DNA from: Pseudomonas sp. NFIX28
GTDB taxonomy: Bacteria; Pseudomonadota; Gammaproteobacteria; Pseudomonadales; Pseudomonadaceae
NCBI RefSeq assembly: GCF_900107395.1
Contig: NZ_FNPW01000006.1
Span: 79,686 to 143,685 of the forward strand
Length of the DNA stretch: 64,000 nucleotides
Reading direction: 5' to 3'
Shown: piece by piece, positions 43,081 through 52,822 of the stretch
How the letters are laid out: the number at the start of each line of letters is the position of its first letter
Position numbering within the stretch: position 1 is the stretch's first letter
Translations under genes and position numbers: made by a program
Notes under the pieces: model-generated
The model's input: only the letters and a program-made list of their open reading frames with translations
Told to the model about the DNA's origin: nothing
The model's database searches: none

Positions 43081-43761
43081 TTACCTCTTGCGTAATACAT
43101 AGACTCGCCACATGGCGTAGAGCGGGAAAAAGTCCAAGTGATCCTGAACCCGAAAACCGGCCTGCTTGAATTCTTCTTCAACCGTGGCAGCCGGTAACAC
43201 AAAGCGGTTTTGGTAACCTTCCTGCCCGGATTCTTCCTTGCGCCGAACTTCCATGCGCTTGCGCTTCCAGGCCTTGAAGTTGCCATCGACCCACAACGAA
43301 ACGATCACGCTGTCCCGGGTAACCCGCTGGAACTCCCGCAGCAGAGCCAGGCGATGGGACGACTCGCCAATGTGGTGCAGCAGCCGCATGCAGAAAATGC
43401 TGTCGACGGCGTTATCCGGCAAATCGATGTCGAACGCGGATGTCTGCAAGGGTTGTACCCGTTTCACCACCTCGGCCGGTTGCGCCACCGTGGCGGTCTT
43501 CAACATGGCCGCGGAGTTGTCCGCACCGATGATCACGCGGTTGGGTTTCTCCGCCAGCAACGGCCAGAAACGCCCGGCGCCGCAAGGCAGGTCCAGCACC
43601 AGCCCCGGTTCTCCGGCCATGGCCAGCGCGGCGCGCGCCAACTGCTCGTCACGCTTGTGGGACATCCGGCGGGCGACGCCATCCTGATGCTTGAGCAAAT
43701 ACTCCTGAGCGTGCTGTTCGTCGTACTTCTCGGAAAATTCCAGCTTGATCGGGGTTGCCAT
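43081..43761 (-). CDS. SAM-dependent methyltransferase (ColR-regulon orf222 type)
   Basis: The 226-residue class I methyltransferase has motif I VLDLPCGAGRFWPLLA near residue 57, acidic GADNS near 80 and IFCMRLLHHIGE near 120-130. The ATG at 43761 follows AGGAG; a GTG one codon earlier is possible. It heads an operon with InaA/WapQ and a small exported protein. In P. fluorescens WCS365 the homologous gene (orf222) plus wapQ is under ColR control and affects outer-membrane integrity. The substrate is not known; an LPS or envelope component is likely. Confidence 0.85.
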   Translation of the reverse strand: MATPIKLEFSEKYDEQHAQEYLLKHQDGVARRMSHKRDEQLARAALAMAGEPGLVLDLPCGAGRFWPLLAEKPNRVIIGADNSAAMLKTATVAQPAEVVKRVQPLQTSAFDIDLPDNAVDSIFCMRLLHHIGESSHRLALLREFQRVTRDSVIVSLWVDGNFKAWKRKRMEVRRKEESGQEGYQNRFVLPAATVEEEFKQAGFRVQDHLDFFPLYAMWRVYVLRKR

Positions 43762-43829
43762 CACACAGTCTCCTGAATCTGATGGCCCCTACCTTAGGCA
43801 GCGGCATGTCAGCGTCAGGTCATGTCTTT

Positions 43830-43845
43830 GTGAAAACTTCGTCCG
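43830..43845 (-). promoter_or_regulatory. ColR-box-like sequence upstream of the methyltransferase
   Basis: On the minus strand 43845-43830 reads CGGACGAAGTTTTCAC. It matches 13 of 16 positions of the ColR consensus I recall, (T/C)(T/C)NA(C/G)NN(T/C)TTTTTCAC, and lies 69 bases before the start codon. A very similar element precedes the PAP2 gene. Confidence 0.5.
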
Positions 43846-43954
43846 GTCCAGAGCACAAATATTTCAGGATTTTACAAGCGCTCGACAGTCGCCCGAGACC
43901 CTCAACCCGTTATTTCCAGGCTGACGGCCCTGACGCTGAAGTGATAGAGACCTC

Positions 43955-45235
43955 TCACGCGGCGCGGCAGTTCAACTCGACATGAAAGCGGCAACCATTG
44001 GGCTCCATGGTGCTGAGGCTGACACTCCAGCCCTGGTCTTCGCAGATGCGCTGCACCAGCGACAGGCCCAGGCCCAGGCCTTCGCCGCGCTTCTCGTTGC
44101 CGCGCACGAAGGGCTCGAACATCGCCTCGCGCTTTTCCTCGGGAATGCCGACACCGCTGTCCTCGACCACGAAGCCGCTCGGCTCCAGGCTCAAGCGAAT
44201 GAAACCCTGCTCGGTGTAGTGCAAGGCGTTGCGCAGCAGGTTGCCCATCACCGCGTGCAGGAAGGTGGCGTTATAGCGGGTGTCCAGCGGCTGGCCGGCA
44301 TCGAAGATCAGCTCCAGGCCTTTTTGCCTGATCGGGCCGCCCCACAGCCCCACCAGGTCCTCGGCGACCTGGCTCAAGGTCGCCTGGGGCGATATGCCGC
44401 CGTCTTCGCGCTGGGCACGCGCCAGCATCAGGAAGGTCTGGACCAGCTCGCGCATCTCGCCGCATGCCCGGGCGATGCGCTCGACCTGGGCCCGACCGCG
44501 CTGGTCGATCGCCGGGTTTTCCAGCAGCAGCTCGCAGGAGCTGGCCAGCACCATCAGCGGCGTGCGCAGTTCGTGGCTGACATCGCTGGTGAACAGGCGC
44601 TCGCGGTTCAGCGCCTGGCGCAGGCGTCCCAAGGTAGCGTCGAAGGCCACGGCCAGTTCCCCCACCTCGTCCGCCGCGTAGTCCGGGGCCAATGGCGGCG
44701 CCAGCCCCAGAAGCTGGTCGCGATGCCGTACCTGTCGCGCCAGCCGCACCACCGGCGCCATCACCCGGCGCGCCAGCACCCAGCCCAGGAACACCGCCAG
44801 GGCCAGGCTCAGGACGAAGCCCACCAGCACCACCGCGAAGAGCACCCGCTCGCGCTCCTCGAAATCGCTCTGGTCTTGCAGCAACACGTAGCGCCGGCCG
44901 TCGACCACCTCGACCATGGCGTGATACGACAGCTGTTCGCGAAAGACCTCATGGAAGCCCGGGTCCAGATGCCGCAGATCCTTGGGTAGCTCGAAGTCGC
45001 CACGCCCGCCGCTGAAGTAAAACAGCTGGTCCGGCTCGGGACGGTGGCTCCAGTCGGAAACGCTGTCCATCAACAGCAGGCGCTGCAGGTCACCGCCCAG
45101 GCCTGCGGAAATCAGCTTTTCTTCCACCAGATGCACCGTCGCCACGATCCCCAGGGCGAAGGCTCCAGCGACCAGCGCGCTCATCAACGCGAAGGCGATG
45201 ATGATCCGCTGGGCAAGGCTTTGCTTAAACTCCAT
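43955..45235 (-). CDS. colS: sensor histidine kinase ColS
   Basis: The 426-residue kinase has two helices (about 12-32 and 130-152) around a periplasmic loop of roughly 95 residues, then HAMP, HisKA (DVSHELRTPLMVL with H221) and an ATPase core (NLLRNALHYTEQ, DSGVGIPEE, GEGLGLGLSLV). The loop ends with DFEERER, which contains an ExxE pair, the motif by which ColS of P. putida senses iron or zinc. The start at 45235 overlaps the colR end by 11 bases. Together with colR it controls outer-membrane and LPS functions and metal tolerance. Confidence 0.9.
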   Translation of the reverse strand: MEFKQSLAQRIIIAFALMSALVAGAFALGIVATVHLVEEKLISAGLGGDLQRLLLMDSVSDWSHRPEPDQLFYFSGGRGDFELPKDLRHLDPGFHEVFREQLSYHAMVEVVDGRRYVLLQDQSDFEERERVLFAVVLVGFVLSLALAVFLGWVLARRVMAPVVRLARQVRHRDQLLGLAPPLAPDYAADEVGELAVAFDATLGRLRQALNRERLFTSDVSHELRTPLMVLASSCELLLENPAIDQRGRAQVERIARACGEMRELVQTFLMLARAQREDGGISPQATLSQVAEDLVGLWGGPIRQKGLELIFDAGQPLDTRYNATFLHAVMGNLLRNALHYTEQGFIRLSLEPSGFVVEDSGVGIPEEKREAMFEPFVRGNEKRGEGLGLGLSLVQRICEDQGWSVSLSTMEPNGCRFHVELNCRAA

Positions 45236-45914
45236 CACGCCCCTCGGCCAGGCGATAACCGACACCATGCACGGTATGCAGCAACGGCTTGGCGAATGGC
45301 TTGTCGATCACTTGGCGCAATTGGTGAACGTGGCTGCGCAGGCTGTCGCTGTCCGGGCAGTCGTCCCCCCACAGCGCCTCTTCGAGAATTTCGCGACGCA
45401 ACACGTGCGGGCTCTTCTGCATCAGCACCGCCAGCAACTTCAGGCCCACCGGGTTGAGCTTGAGCAGGCGCCCTTCACGGGTGACTTCCAGGGTGTCGAG
45501 GTCATAACTCAGGTCGCCGACTTGCAGGGTCCGGCGCCCGCCGCCCTGGGTGCGACGCATGACCGCTTCGACGCGCGCGGCCAGCTCGGACAGGGCAAAG
45601 GGCTTGACCAGGTAATCGTCGGCCCCGGACTTGAAGCCCTGCAGGCGATCGTCCAGTTGATCGCGGGCGGTGAGCATGATCACCGGTGTATCGCGGCGGG
45701 CATCTTCGCGCAGGCGTTTGCACAGGGTGTAGCCATCGATACCCGGCAGCATGATGTCGAGCACGATCAGGTCGTAATGTTCGGTGGCGGCCAGGTGCAG
45801 GCCCGACAGACCGTCCTGGGCGCAGTCCACGGTATAGCCTTTAAGCCCCAGGTAATCGGCCAGGTTGGCCAGAATATCGCGGTTGTCTTCAACCAGTAGA
45901 ATTCGCATGGGCAC
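45225..45914 (-). CDS. colR: response regulator ColR
   Basis: The 229-residue OmpR-family regulator has a receiver domain with D51 (IVLDIMLPGIDGY) and an acidic pocket (LLVEDN), Lys in YLVKPF near 101, and a C-terminal winged HTH (LKLNPVGLKLLAVLMQ, SDSLRSHVHQLRQVIDKPF, HTVHGVGYRL). It is first in the colRS operon. Candidate ColR boxes precede the downstream orf222/inaA operon and the divergent PAP2 gene. Confidence 0.92.
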   Translation of the reverse strand: MPMRILLVEDNRDILANLADYLGLKGYTVDCAQDGLSGLHLAATEHYDLIVLDIMLPGIDGYTLCKRLREDARRDTPVIMLTARDQLDDRLQGFKSGADDYLVKPFALSELAARVEAVMRRTQGGGRRTLQVGDLSYDLDTLEVTREGRLLKLNPVGLKLLAVLMQKSPHVLRREILEEALWGDDCPDSDSLRSHVHQLRQVIDKPFAKPLLHTVHGVGYRLAEGRDGV

Positions 45915-46028
45915 TCTCTCCGCACACAGTTACGGCCGTCTTGGCTCGCGCAGCTTAAGGCCAAGCGTGGCTGACGGCTAGGGCTGTTCAATGCCCTGCG
46001 GCGAATGCCGGGCCAGGCTTGCAGGGCC

Positions 46029-46044
46029 TTGACGAGTTTTTCAC
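46029..46044 (+). promoter_or_regulatory. ColR-box-like sequence upstream of the PAP2 gene
   Basis: TTGACGAGTTTTTCAC matches 15 of 16 positions of the recalled ColR consensus, with one mismatch at the pyrimidine before the T-run. It lies 84 bases before the PAP2 ATG in the gap shared with divergent colR. Confidence 0.6.
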
Positions 46045-46127
46045 CCAGGCTTCACAAGCCGGCGACGAAGGCCGCTCCAGACTCCGCGCAAATCCGCGAC
46101 CGCAACGCTTTCCTCGAAGGACTTTCC

Positions 46128-46871
46128 ATGGCCCCGACCCTTGCCCGCCCCACCTCCAGGGCGCTGAACTGGTGGATCTGCCTGGGCGTTCCCGCCCTGG
46201 CTGCCGTCAGCTTGCTGCTGCTTGAACTGACCTCGCTGGACATGGTCCTGGCGCGGTATTTCTACGACCCCGCCGCTGGTGGTTTCATCGGTGGCCACAG
46301 TTATTTCCTGGAGAACATCCTGCATGATCGGGCCAAACAGGCGGTCATCGTCTTTTCCGTGCTGGCTATTGTCGGCTTCATCGGCGCCTTCTTCGTCCCG
46401 CGCCTCAAGCCGTTCAAACGCGAGCTGGGCTGCCTGGTGCTGTCGCTGGCCCTGGCCACCGCGTTCGTCACTCCGGTCAAGGCCATCACCGCCGTGCAAT
46501 GCCCGTGGAGCCTGAAAGAATTCGGAGGCAAGGAAACCTACAGCGAACTGCTCAGCCCCCGCCCCGCGACCGACAAGCCCGGCCGCTGCTGGCCAGGTGG
46601 CCATGCCGCCACCGGTTTCACCCTGTTCGCGCTGTTTTTCGCCCTGCGTGACCGCCGCCCGCGCCTGGCGCGCAAGGCCCTGCTGTTTGCCATTGTCCTG
46701 GGCAGCGTATTTTCGGTGGGGCGCATGCTGCAGGGAGCCCATTTCTTCTCCCACAACGTCTGGACCGCGATCTTCTGCTGGCTGATCTGCCTGGGGACCT
46801 ACTATTTCATTCTCTATCGACCGGCAGGCAAGGCTGCCCCCGCAGCGGAGGCGGAGCCAGTGAATGCCTGA
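46128..46871 (+). CDS. PAP2-family membrane phosphatase
   Basis: The 247-residue inner-membrane protein has about six helices and the PAP2 motifs in the CPW-subfamily form: K-x6-CPW (VKAITAVQCPWSLKEFGG region), PGGHAATGF in place of PSGH, and GRMLQGAHFFSHNVW for the third motif. Such enzymes remove phosphate from lipid A, phosphatidylglycerol-phosphate or undecaprenyl diphosphate on the periplasmic face. GAAGGA precedes the ATG. A ColR-box-like element lies upstream and the gene is divergent from colR, so it is a likely ColRS target that modifies surface charge; this is inference. Confidence 0.83.
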   Translation: MAPTLARPTSRALNWWICLGVPALAAVSLLLLELTSLDMVLARYFYDPAAGGFIGGHSYFLENILHDRAKQAVIVFSVLAIVGFIGAFFVPRLKPFKRELGCLVLSLALATAFVTPVKAITAVQCPWSLKEFGGKETYSELLSPRPATDKPGRCWPGGHAATGFTLFALFFALRDRRPRLARKALLFAIVLGSVFSVGRMLQGAHFFSHNVWTAIFCWLICLGTYYFILYRPAGKAAPAAEAEPVNA

Positions 46872-46878
46872 GGTCCTT

Positions 46879-46937
46879 GCGCGAGCAGGCTGGCTGCCGC
46901 ACAGCCACGCCCCCGGTAGGGGCGAGCTTGCTCGCGC
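46879..46937. repeat. REP-type imperfect inverted pair
   Basis: GCGCGAGCAGGC (46879-46890) faces GCTTGCTCGCGC (46926-46937) with one mismatch, 7 bases after the PAP2 stop. Confidence 0.6.
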
Positions 46938-46970
46938 TGGCCATGGCCCGGGCAAGAAACTCCAGCCCAT

Positions 46971-47009
46971 AAAAAAGCCCCGCCGGCTTTCACCGGCGGG
47001 GCTTTTTCG
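46971..47009 (-). terminator. terminator of groEL (bidirectional)
   Basis: AAAAAGCCCCGCCGG and CCGGCGGGGCTTTTT form a strong stem between the convergent PAP2 gene and groEL, and can terminate both. Confidence 0.92.
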
Positions 47010-47026
47010 TACGGGGTAAGGCTGGC

Positions 47027-48682
<1,656 letters not shown>

Positions 48683-48719
48683 TTAAATACTTTGTAGTAA
48701 CGGGAAAATGAGCGGGTAA

Positions 48720-49013
48720 TCAGCCTTCGATAACGGCGAGAATTTCGTTCTCGGCCATTACCAGCAGGTCTTCGCCGTCTACCTTCACAGTGTTGCTGCC
48801 GGAGTAAGGGCCGAACACAACCTTGTCACCCACTTTCACGGCCAGCGCACGTACTTCACCGTTGTCGAGGATGCGACCGGTACCTACGGCGACGATTTCG
48901 CCACGGTTAGGTTTTTCAGCGGCCGAACCTGGCAGAACGATACCGCCAGCGGTTTTCGATTCTTCTTCGCTGCGACGGATGACGACGCGGTCATGCAGAG
49001 GACGAAGCTTCAT
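48720..49013 (-). CDS. groS: co-chaperonin GroES (Hsp10)
   Basis: The 97-residue protein forms the heptameric lid of GroEL. It starts [14 protein letters not shown] and has the mobile loop [16 protein letters not shown] near 15-30 that contacts GroEL. TAGGAG precedes the ATG. It is the first gene of the operon and is driven by a sigma-32-like promoter at 49154-49185. Confidence 0.98.
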   Translation of the reverse strand: MKLRPLHDRVVIRRSEEESKTAGGIVLPGSAAEKPNRGEIVAVGTGRILDNGEVRALAVKVGDKVVFGPYSGSNTVKVDGEDLLVMAENEILAVIEG

Positions 49014-49153
49014 TGTCGATCTCTCCTAATTGTGGTTTTCAGCGGCCGGTGTCGTTACCGGCGGGTTAACAAATCCGGCGTGGCCGGTTGCGGCTCGACG
49101 AGCGAGTCGCAGAAGTCTGTCTGGTGTCGCCACCAGAAACCTTGCGGTGACCG

Positions 49154-49185
49154 ATACATGTGGGCGCACAAGCCTATTACAAGGG
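49154..49185 (-). promoter_or_regulatory. sigma-32 (RpoH) type promoter of groESL
   Basis: On the minus strand the sequence reads CCCTTGTAA, then about 12 bases, then CCCACATGTA. This resembles the heat-shock -35 (CCCTTGAA) and -10 (CCCCATNTA) elements at the correct spacing. It lies about 140 bases before the groES start. Confidence 0.65.
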
Positions 49186-49228
49186 CTGCCCAGTGATTTT
49201 TTTTTTGATTGTCAGCCGGGCAAAACGA

Positions 49229-49252
49229 ACACGGCACCCGAAGGTGCCGTGT
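49229..49252 (-). terminator. Rho-independent terminator of fxsA
   Basis: ACACGGCACC (49229-49238) and GGTGCCGTGT (49243-49252) form a perfect 10-base stem. On the minus strand TCGTTTT follows. Confidence 0.85.
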
Positions 49253-49267
49253 CGATCATTGAGAAGC

Positions 49268-49744
49268 TTAGGAATCGCGGTGCTCGAACTCGCCTTCGAT
49301 CACATTCGGTTCACGCCCCAGAGGGCGCTGCGGCGCGGGTCCGCCACGGGCAGCCTGCATGTCGTCGGCGAAGGCACGCTGACGAATGGCCTGCTCTTCG
49401 GCGCGCTGGCGCATCTTGCCGGCCAGCAGACGACGGGTGAGCGGCAACAGCATGAACAGGCCGAAGATATCGCTGATGAAGCCTGGCAGGATCAACAGGC
49501 CGCCAGCCAAGGCCAGCATCAGGCCTTCGAGCATGGTCTGGGCCGGCAGTTCGCCGCGGTTCAGGCTTTCACGGGCACGCAATGCCGTGGCCAGCCCCGC
49601 GACGCGCAGGACCAGCACACCCAGCATCGAGCCCAGGATGATCAGCAGCAACGCCGGGAAAAACCCGATCGCACCGCTGACTTTGACGAAGACGAACAGC
49701 TCTAGCACCGGGAACAGCAGAAAGAGCAACAGAAAAGGGCGCAT
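49268..49744 (-). CDS. fxsA: FxsA family membrane protein
   Basis: The 158-residue inner-membrane protein has several helices (MRPFLLLFLLFPVLELFVFVKVSG in part, IGFFPALLLIILGSMLGVLVLRV, LMLALAGGLLILPGFISDIFGLFML), the FxsA pattern with GGLLILPGFISD. In E. coli FxsA relieves F-plasmid exclusion of phage T7. Its normal role is unclear. The basic C-terminal tail is cytoplasmic. GAGGAAA precedes the ATG at 49744. It is just upstream of groES on the same strand but has its own terminator, so it is not part of the heat-shock operon. Confidence 0.88.
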   Translation of the reverse strand: MRPFLLLFLLFPVLELFVFVKVSGAIGFFPALLLIILGSMLGVLVLRVAGLATALRARESLNRGELPAQTMLEGLMLALAGGLLILPGFISDIFGLFMLLPLTRRLLAGKMRQRAEEQAIRQRAFADDMQAARGGPAPQRPLGREPNVIEGEFEHRDS

Positions 49745-49812
49745 CAAATGGTTTCCTCTACGGAAGAAAATGCCTTCCAGTAGACCCTAGATGACGTCGG
49801 CAATTCGTGAAT

Positions 49813-50544
49813 TCAAGCCTCGGCGTCGGCATTTTTCGGCCATTGCTCGGCGTGAGCCAGAAAAACCAAGGCCTCGCGCACTTGTGTCGGCGTATTACAA
49901 GGGCTTGGGAATGCCAGCCAGTACAGCCCCTGGCCGATCCGCAAATGCATGCCTTCGGTGTCGATGCCGACCAGCTGCGCCGCAGCGGTTTTCGGCAAAC
50001 CGGCCAGGTCGACGTAATGGGCGATGGCCTTGGCGTGGTCGCTGTTCATGTGTTCGACCATGCTCAGCTCGGCCTTGCCGGCGAAAGGATTGGCCAGCGT
50101 CACCTGCTCGATCCAGTGGATCGCGCCAAAGCCGCCGATGTAGCGATGACGCACCGGCTTGAGCAGCCAGAAGTCGAAGTCGTGGGCCTTGTGATAATTC
50201 TGCGAATCCGGGAAATACCGGTAATAGCGTTCGGCGGCCGCTTCGATCGCCGCGGCGTCTTCGAGCTTCTCGGCCTCGGCCAGGTACGTCAGGCGTCCCA
50301 CCGCCTGGACGTCTTCGGCTTCGCGCTCGCCCACCAGCAGCGAACACTTGGGGTCCTTCTGCAGGTTATGGGTGTGCTGGGCGATCCGGCTGATCAGGAT
50401 CAGTGGCCGGCCCTGCTCGTCCAGGCAATAAGGAACCACCGAACCGAAGGGAAAGCCCGGCATGGCCTTGGAGTGTGTCGACAGCACGCCACGGTATTCC
50501 TTGAGCAGTAATTCTCGTGCATGCTTCGCAGCTTCAACGCTCAA
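49813..50544 (-). CDS. HugZ-family heme-utilisation/PNPOx-like protein
   Basis: The 243-residue cytoplasmic protein has an N-terminal FMN-binding split barrel of the pyridoxamine-phosphate-oxidase type ([34 protein letters not shown], residues about 19-52, given as a region) and a C-terminal DUF2470/HugZ domain ([21 protein letters not shown] near 160-180). HugZ proteins bind or degrade heme; the His-rich segments HMNSDH would be the heme side. It corresponds to PA4388. It is divergent from the SDR gene across a 164-base gap. Confidence 0.82.
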   Translation of the reverse strand: MSVEAAKHARELLLKEYRGVLSTHSKAMPGFPFGSVVPYCLDEQGRPLILISRIAQHTHNLQKDPKCSLLVGEREAEDVQAVGRLTYLAEAEKLEDAAAIEAAAERYYRYFPDSQNYHKAHDFDFWLLKPVRHRYIGGFGAIHWIEQVTLANPFAGKAELSMVEHMNSDHAKAIAHYVDLAGLPKTAAAQLVGIDTEGMHLRIGQGLYWLAFPSPCNTPTQVREALVFLAHAEQWPKNADAEA

Positions 50545-50708
50545 TTTATGACTCCTTATATAGAATCCGTCTAAAACGGACGGGCGCCTGGGACAAAGTT
50601 TCCAGCAACGCCATCAGGGCAAATCTCATCTGCAGCCAGGCCATGCCCGTCGCACAGAGAGATGCCTTAAAAAGGACACCACTCCCAGTCTGCTATCGGG
50701 GCATGCGA

Positions 50709-51467
50709 ATGCAACTCAATGACAAAGTAATCATTATCACCGGCGGTTGCCAGGGCCTGGGCCGCTCCATGGCGGAGTATTTCGCCAGCAAAGGCGCCAG
50801 GCTGGCGCTGGTCGACCTGAACCAGGAAAAGCTCGACCAGGCGGTTGCCGCCTGCCAGGCCGCCGGCGGCGAAGCCCGGGCCTACCTGTGCAACGTCGCC
50901 AATGAGGAGCAGGTGGAACACATGGTCGCCCGGGTCGCCGAAGATTTCGGCGCCATTCACGGTTTGATCAACAACGCCGGCATCCTGCGCGATGGCCTGC
51001 TGCTCAAGGTCAAGGACGGCGAGCTGAGCAAGATGAGCCTGGCCCAGTGGCAGTCGGTGATCGACGTCAACCTGACCGGCGTATTCCTCTGCACTCGCGA
51101 AGTCGCGGCGAAGATGGTCGAGCTGAAAACCGGCGGCGCGATCATCAACATCTCGTCGATTTCCCGTGCCGGCAATATCGGCCAGACCAACTACTCCGCG
51201 GCCAAGGCCGGGGTTGCCGCGGCGACCGTGACCTGGGCCAAGGAACTGGCGCGCTACGGCATCCGCGTGGCCGGTATCGCACCGGGCTTCATCGAAACCG
51301 AAATGACCCTGGGCATGAAGCCCGAAGCCCTGGAGAGAATGACTTCCGGCATCCCGCTCAAGCGCATGGGCAAGGCGGAAGAAATCGCCCATTCGGCGGC
51401 CTATATCTTCGAGAACGACTATTACACCGGGCGGATTCTCGAGCTGGACGGCGGCCTGCGGATTTGA
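50709..51467 (+). CDS. short-chain dehydrogenase, FabG-like
   Basis: The roughly 252-residue classical SDR has the NAD(P) motif [12 protein letters not shown] near residue 12, NNAG near 88, catalytic Ser in [10 protein letters not shown] near 145 and YSAAK (Tyr/Lys) near 160. The C-terminus [18 protein letters not shown] is typical of 3-oxoacyl-ACP-reductase-like members. The ATG at 50709 has GGGG seven bases upstream; the ATG at 50703 would be too close. It matches PA4389. A strong terminator follows. Fatty-acid or other keto-group reduction cannot be distinguished. Confidence 0.85.
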   Translation: MQLNDKVIIITGGCQGLGRSMAEYFASKGARLALVDLNQEKLDQAVAACQAAGGEARAYLCNVANEEQVEHMVARVAEDFGAIHGLINNAGILRDGLLLKVKDGELSKMSLAQWQSVIDVNLTGVFLCTREVAAKMVELKTGGAIINISSISRAGNIGQTNYSAAKAGVAAATVTWAKELARYGIRVAGIAPGFIETEMTLGMKPEALERMTSGIPLKRMGKAEEIAHSAAYIFENDYYTGRILELDGGLRI

Positions 51468-51487
51468 GCCCGCCTCTACACGGCCGA

Positions 51488-51525
51488 TAAAAAAAGCCCG
51501 GTGCAATGCACCGGGCTTTTTTATT
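51488..51525 (+). terminator. bidirectional terminator between the SDR gene and mrp
   Basis: AAAAAAGCCCGGTGC-AAT-GCACCGGGCTTTTTT, a strong symmetric hairpin with A- and T-runs between convergent genes. Confidence 0.92.
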
Positions 51526-51537
51526 GGGCCAACCGCT

Positions 51538-52632
51538 TCAGTCGTCGCTGACAGTGATGTTCGGCATCGCCGGTGCCGCGGCTTCCTGCAACACGATGCG
51601 CGCGCCGACATGGCGCGCCAGCTCCTGATAGACCATGGCGATCTGGCTTTCCGGTTCGGCGATCACGGTCGGCTTGCCGCCGTCGGCCTGCTCGCGAATC
51701 AGCATCGACAGCGGCAACGAGGCCAGCAGTTCGACGCCGTACTGGGTCGCCAGCTTCTCGCCACCGCCCTCGCCGAACAGGTGCTCGGCGTGGCCGCAGT
51801 TGGAGCAGATATGCACGGCCATGTTTTCCACCACGCCGAGCACCGGGATATTGACCTTGCGGAACATCTCCACGCCCTTGCGCGCATCCAGCAACGCCAG
51901 GTCCTGCGGGGTGGTGACGATGACCGCGCCGGCCACCGGGACTTTCTGCGCCAGGGTCAACTGAATATCACCGGTACCCGGCGGCATGTCGATCACCAGG
52001 TAATCCAGGTCGCCCCAGGCGGTCTGGGTCACCAGTTGCAGCAACGCGCCGGAAACCATCGGCCCGCGCCAGACCATCGGCGTGTTGTCGTCGGTCAGGA
52101 AGGCCATGGACATGACCTCGACGCCGTGGGACTTGATCGGTACGAACCATTTCTGGTCCTTGACCTGCGGCCGCGTACCTTCGGCGATGCCAAACATGAT
52201 GCCTTGGCTCGGGCCATAGATGTCGGCATCGAGAATCCCCACCTTGGCGCCTTCGCGAGCCAACGCCAGGGCCAGGTTGGCCGCGGTGGTGGACTTGCCC
52301 ACGCCGCCCTTGCCGGACGCCACCGCTACCACGTTCTTGACGTTGGCCAGGCCCGGGATCTGCGCCTGGGCCTTGTGCGCGGCGATCACGCTGGTGACAT
52401 TGACGCGAGCGATGACCACGCCGTCCATGTTTTCGATGGCCAGCTTGAGCAACTGGGCCCAGCCGCTCTTGAACAGACCGGCGGCATAGCCGATCTCCAG
52501 TTCGACGCGAACCTCATCGCCCTGGATGTCGATGGAACGGACACAACCGGCACTGACCGGATCCTGGTTCAGGTAGGGGTCGGTGTATTGGCGAAGAACG
52601 GCTTCCACCGCTGCGCGATTGACGGCGCTCAT
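51538..52632 (-). CDS. apbC: iron-sulfur cluster carrier ATPase Mrp/ApbC
   Basis: The 364-residue P-loop NTPase has an N-terminal DUF59/MIP18 domain (residues 1-85), the deviant Walker A SGKGGVGKST near 107-116, Walker B-like DYLVIDMPPGTGD near 205, and the cluster-binding CSNCG pair near 285. It carries and transfers [4Fe-4S] clusters to apoproteins. The start at 52632 follows GGAG; an upstream ATG six codons earlier is less favoured. It is divergent from metG, as in many gammaproteobacteria. Confidence 0.93.
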   Translation of the reverse strand: MSAVNRAAVEAVLRQYTDPYLNQDPVSAGCVRSIDIQGDEVRVELEIGYAAGLFKSGWAQLLKLAIENMDGVVIARVNVTSVIAAHKAQAQIPGLANVKNVVAVASGKGGVGKSTTAANLALALAREGAKVGILDADIYGPSQGIMFGIAEGTRPQVKDQKWFVPIKSHGVEVMSMAFLTDDNTPMVWRGPMVSGALLQLVTQTAWGDLDYLVIDMPPGTGDIQLTLAQKVPVAGAVIVTTPQDLALLDARKGVEMFRKVNIPVLGVVENMAVHICSNCGHAEHLFGEGGGEKLATQYGVELLASLPLSMLIREQADGGKPTVIAEPESQIAMVYQELARHVGARIVLQEAAAPAMPNITVSDD

Positions 52633-52822
52633 GGGCAACTCCGATGACAAGTCTGGAAAATCAGGCGGCTATCCTACGCCGCGCACTCATTTGTGGCGAG
52701 GGAGCTCGTCCCTTGCCGCGAACCCCGGCACCCACCCCGCCCGGAAACCGGCCCGAAGGGTGAAAAATATGCGCCGGCGCTTTATAGTGGCCGACCTCCG
52801 TTTCATCAAGTAGCCGAGCCCC

